Assembly: GCA_900102065.1 (NCBI GenBank)
Contig: FMVK01000015.1
Span: 25,447 to 89,446 of the forward strand
Direction of reading: 5' to 3'
Length of the DNA: 64,000 bases
Origin: Lachnospiraceae bacterium XPB1003
Lineage (GTDB): Bacteria; Bacillota; Clostridia; Lachnospirales; Lachnospiraceae
The translations under genes and the position numbers were made by a program. The first letter of the stretch is position 1. Each line of letters starts with the position of its first letter. This document shows positions 60,858 to 64,000 of this stretch, piece after piece. The notes under the pieces were generated by a model. The model was not told where the DNA came from, ran no database searches, and saw nothing but the letters and a program-made list of their open reading frames with translations.

Positions 60858-63800
60858 TTATTCTTTCTCAGATATCAATAGAATATTCACAAAGGGATCT
60901 ATATGTGTATTGATTTTTCCGACCCCCAGCCCTTTTCGACAATTGTTTAAGTCTTCCTTTGAAATATAATGCTTCCTTCCCCATGTTGATATCTCATACA
61001 TAACAGCATCTTTTTCGCCCTGTTCAATCTTAATCCTATCGGTAATAATTGACGTAATCGTGAAATAATGACCTCCACTTATTGAATCAACTTCATTATA
61101 CGTGGTCTTCTTTGTAATATCTGCATTATCAGGATTATACAATCCAACTGGATTTCCCCACTGAGAAGCAATAACCGGAATATTATTCTCTATCATTTCT
61201 TCAATTAATGAATCAACAAAATAGTCATCATCCAAAAATGACCACATGGCACTGAAGCCGGTTATGTCATTTTCTCTAAAATAATCATTAACGAAACTCC
61301 CCATTCTCCCATCAAGATTTACAAGGGTTATATTTGTGAACGGTATCGTTCCATTTTTTAATTTTAGTATATCCTGATTTAAATGTGTTACATACCTAAC
61401 GTATTCATCAAAATTAATTAATGTCGTGTCATTAATCTCGGAATATCTGTAAACCCCTATCGTATTTGAAGAACCATCCAAGCTCCATGTAGTTCTTTTC
61501 TTCGCAGTATAAAATTTGGGATCTCCACTATAATTACAATCAAGATAGAGTAACGTATCAGAAATTGCTATAACACCACAACCATCTTCAGTTATCTTCT
61601 CATTGAAATAATTCTCTTCAAGCTCAGTAAACCACATCTGACTTCCTCCATAGGATATCTGTTTATCAGATGTTTTATACTTATTTTTCCAGCTGTAGTT
61701 TGGATCTTTCCATATAGTTGATGTTGATGTATCAACACTAAGGTATTCCGAATCAAGAGTTATAACTTCTATATCATTTTCAAACGGTCTGGGATCTTCA
61801 CCATCACTATAGCCATCATCTTCCGAATCTTCATTAAAAGGAACCGACTTTACGGGAACTATACCTACTTTTTGAATTATGCTGGCATAATTACTGTGAT
61901 TTTCGAGCAGCCATTCATAATCTTCCTTATTTCCGATGATCGAATAATAAAAATCTTCAATACTAAGTGCTCTGTCAATTCCTCCCGTTACAGAATGTAT
62001 TACCTCAAAGTCTATCTCATCAACATCCTTTGCGTTATCCTGATCGTAATCTCTGTCAGATGATGAGTCTATATTTCCAAAATCATTAGGAAACTTTTCC
62101 CATCCCATAGCTTCATACATTTCGGAGAAACTATAAGAATTAGGATTTATCTCGTACTCCCATTCGCAGATAAAATAAATATAATCCTTTTCGGGACAAT
62201 TATTCCACTTTCCGAATCTCGAATTCGAATAATCATACATATGAAGCGCTTTTTCAATCTCGAGATTGGGTTCACCCGGATCCCAATTTGTAAAAGAAAA
62301 CTCTTCTCCGGTTATCCACTCAAAACTCTGAACTGTTTCAGGAGCATATCCGCCTAACCAGTATGTATTTCCACTTCCGGTTAAAAAGCTTTCTTCTATA
62401 AACCGTTGTTCTTCTTCTGTATTGATCGTAGCAAGATGTCCTCCTATTTTTTCACAATACGCCTTTGCTTCGATCCAGGGAACTGCAACTTTAATCACCT
62501 CATACGTATGGCCGTTGAAATATGCTCTGTCACCATTTGTTTCCGGTGTAACAGCCGTTATAACTCCACCATTTTCTGAAAGCGTCTCATTTTCAGATTT
62601 GTCATCCGAAATGTCTATGCTTCCCAACCATTTTCCGATATCCATTACACAGTATGAGCCACAATCAGCATTTTCTATAAACAAAGTATTGGTTGAATAA
62701 TCATACTCTGTTTTTACAGGAAGACACACATTGGCTTCATTATAGAATCTGGCAATGCAATAATTCTTTAACCCTTCTCCAGCTGCTTGATTAACAACAG
62801 CATCACCAAGTCTGAATCTGACAGTTAAATCATCTATCGTTCCGGTAGGATAACTGATATCAACAGGATCTCCTACTGTTATATTATCATTTGCTATAGA
62901 GTGATAAGAACTTTTTCTTACATCTATATTCTTAAGATAACCGCTTGCTGAGGCCGACAACGATAGTTTATACTTGCTATCTTCTTTATTTACAGATGCA
63001 AGAGCCGAGCTGTCTTCACCAACGTTCTGCACAGAAATATAATCCGCATCAGGATAACCGAAAGTATGATCCAAATTAGGATCTGTTCCGATTGCTATCT
63101 CATCTCCGTCATCCAAACCGTCTCCGTCACTATCCCTTACCAAAGGCTTAGTCCCCAATTCATTTATCTCACGTCCATCAGATATTCTGTCGAAATCAGA
63201 ATCGTAAGAAACAGCGGATAATCCCATATTATATTCAACCAGATCGGTTAATCCATCCTCATCTGAATCCTCATCCGCATCATTTATTCCGTCATTATCA
63301 GAATCAACATTTAAAGGATCATTAGCAAGTATCAATAATTCATATCCATCAGACAGGCCATCCTTATCAGAGTCAGGATCCATCTTCTTAGTCCCGATAA
63401 TATCCTCAACCTCATCAGGGATCTGATCTTCATCGTTATCCGCCATATTCGCCCATTCGGTCAGAGGGGGAATAGTTGCTGCTTTCATCTTCCGCTCTTT
63501 TAATCCCATTACGATAACAGAGTCTTCAGAAGGTTCTTCGCATAATAATGTCATGCTATATCCAATGGCATCTCTTTCTCCAACAGAAATATTCTGATCA
63601 TAATCCGGACACTCGATCTCATAAAGATTTTCTCCTATCTTTTTAAGTCTGGCATTCCACACGTTAGAGAATTCATCATCTGCCTGAACTGTCATGATCC
63701 AATCTTCTATATCTTCATCTCTGAGATTGTCTACACACAAAACTCCCGTATATCCGGTGTCCCAACTCGCTGTTATAATATTTTCTATTGCATAATCCGA

Positions 63801-64000
63801 TTTCGAAACATCAACATCTCCCGAGCTTATGTAAAAACTCTTAGGAATATCCAGTCTTTTTCCAAAGTGAACCTGAAAGCCAAACTCTACGCTTCCTCCT
63901 GCAGAAATGTCCTGATTATATCCTGCGTTCTTGAATATCCATTTCCCGTTTCCACTTCCCTCACCGATGATCTTTGCATTATAAGGATCGACGATCTCAT
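60858..64000 (-). CDS. Giant multidomain surface protein with C39/papain-like C-terminus (partial)
   Basis: The frame is open to the right edge, so at least 1047 residues are visible and the N-terminus is missing; a TTG at 63740 is only an internal codon. Two CBM2-like beta modules (about 63500-64000; KWIFKNAGYNQDISAGG) come first. Calcium-binding thrombospondin type 3 repeats follow (63050-63450; DSDKDGLSDGYE, DSDNDGINDADED, DSDGDGLDDGDE). A C-type lectin domain lies at about 62150-62530 (WIEAKAYCEKIGGHLATI, YWLGGY, FTNWDPGEPN). A second calcium stretch leads to a C-terminal papain-fold domain: Gln in GSQMWF, Cys in EDGCGVIAISD (codon 61578-61580), His in SGGHYFTITS (61068-61070), and STWGRKHYISKEDL where C39 enzymes have the third residue. 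It is likely a secreted adhesin, protease or effector. Confidence 0.82.
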   Translation of the reverse strand, partial: EIVDPYNAKIIGEGSGNGKWIFKNAGYNQDISAGGSVEFGFQVHFGKRLDIPKSFYISSGDVDVSKSDYAIENIITASWDTGYTGVLCVDNLRDEDIEDWIMTVQADDEFSNVWNARLKKIGENLYEIECPDYDQNISVGERDAIGYSMTLLCEEPSEDSVIVMGLKERKMKAATIPPLTEWANMADNDEDQIPDEVEDIIGTKKMDPDSDKDGLSDGYELLILANDPLNVDSDNDGINDADEDSDEDGLTDLVEYNMGLSAVSYDSDFDRISDGREINELGTKPLVRDSDGDGLDDGDEIAIGTDPNLDHTFGYPDADYISVQNVGEDSSALASVNKEDSKYKLSLSASASGYLKNIDVRKSSYHSIANDNITVGDPVDISYPTGTIDDLTVRFRLGDAVVNQAAGEGLKNYCIARFYNEANVCLPVKTEYDYSTNTLFIENADCGSYCVMDIGKWLGSIDISDDKSENETLSENGGVITAVTPETNGDRAYFNGHTYEVIKVAVPWIEAKAYCEKIGGHLATINTEEEQRFIEESFLTGSGNTYWLGGYAPETVQSFEWITGEEFSFTNWDPGEPNLEIEKALHMYDYSNSRFGKWNNCPEKDYIYFICEWEYEINPNSYSFSEMYEAMGWEKFPNDFGNIDSSSDRDYDQDNAKDVDEIDFEVIHSVTGGIDRALSIEDFYYSIIGNKEDYEWLLENHSNYASIIQKVGIVPVKSVPFNEDSEDDGYSDGEDPRPFENDIEVITLDSEYLSVDTSTSTIWKDPNYSWKNKYKTSDKQISYGGSQMWFTELEENYFNEKITEDGCGVIAISDTLLYLDCNYSGDPKFYTAKKRTTWSLDGSSNTIGVYRYSEINDTTLINFDEYVRYVTHLNQDILKLKNGTIPFTNITLVNLDGRMGSFVNDYFRENDITGFSAMWSFLDDDYFVDSLIEEMIENNIPVIASQWGNPVGLYNPDNADITKKTTYNEVDSISGGHYFTITSIITDRIKIEQGEKDAVMYEISTWGRKHYISKEDLNNCRKGLGVGKINTHIDPFVNILLISEKE

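Noticed and set aside
63738..63740. TTG as the start of the large surface protein
   Set aside because: The same frame continues to the window edge with clear CBM2-like sequence, and no ribosome binding site precedes the TTG.

Overview
This window looks like a chromosome segment of an anaerobic, low-to-medium GC Gram-positive of the Lachnospiraceae (Butyrivibrio / Pseudobutyrivibrio / Roseburia type). The support is consistent: AGGAGG-type ribosome binding sites, a split purine end-game (separate AICAR transformylase and PurO-type IMP cyclohydrolase) under a ZTP riboswitch, an Rpn-type nuclease with a YEHQ motif, SLH and leucine-rich-repeat surface proteins, a uronate catabolic cluster with an Lpl-type ABC importer, many cyclic-di-GMP proteins, and a FeoA-FeoA-FeoB iron operon. 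The genus call is an inference from gene content.

Layout. 1-4.7 kb: an edge-truncated membrane protein, a PAS protein plus HD-GYP phosphodiesterase pair, and a CorA-type transporter. 4.7-4.9 kb: a promoter-to-terminator unit with no gene, probably a small RNA. 5-8.3 kb: a secreted LRR/SLH surface protein and an ECF sigma / putative anti-sigma pair. 8.4-13.8 kb: CYTH phosphatase, MalQ, a histone-H1-like Lys/Ala repeat protein, Hsp33 and MetY. 13.8-15.3 kb: about 1.5 kb of AT-rich DNA with no recognisable gene. 15.3-19.3 kb: Rpn nuclease, DUF2812 protein and an ABC-2 type exporter. 19.5-24.3 kb: a diguanylate cyclase and the ZTP-riboswitch purine operon (purO, AICARFT, radical SAM). 24.3-37.5 kb: an exopolysaccharide neighbourhood with a secreted DUF5722 hydrolase-like protein, an MBOAT/AlgJ-like O-acetylation pair, a LacI-GGDEF-EAL-beta protein, and sugar transferase, manA, manC and a PseC-like aminotransferase. 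37.6-47.3 kb: uronate catabolism (uxuA, uxuB, an ABC importer, an AraC regulator) and a chemoreceptor that carries a sugar-binding domain at its C-terminus. 47.4-50.3 kb: a lipoprotein, a YdcF-like protein and an M18 aminopeptidase. 50.3-54.9 kb: a possible acquired block (PreA-like oxidoreductase, DUF6765 protein, two membrane proteins) that abuts a wrecked 3' end of a pepO-type M13 peptidase gene, headed by a promoter, leader ORF and terminator that look like an attenuator. 55-58.2 kb: the feo operon with a strong promoter and paired DtxR-like boxes. 58.3-64 kb: a more AT-rich block with a very large multidomain surface protein (CBM-like, TSP3, C-type lectin, C39/papain-like C-terminus, running off the right edge), followed by three single-pass membrane proteins of unknown function.

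How it works together. Several cyclic-di-GMP makers and breakers lie beside an exopolysaccharide building, acetylating and remodelling locus, which suggests second-messenger control of surface polysaccharide. The uxu cluster gives uptake and breakdown of uronate-containing sugars, and the adjacent sugar-binding chemoreceptor could couple it to movement. The purine operon is gated by ZTP, the folate-stress alarmone. The best candidates for undescribed biology are the leader-ORF/terminator unit at 54.65-54.94 kb, the small RNA unit at 4.74-4.92 kb, the large C39-like surface protein with its three membrane-anchored neighbours, the inverted-topology chemoreceptor, and the four-part LacI-GGDEF-EAL-beta regulator.
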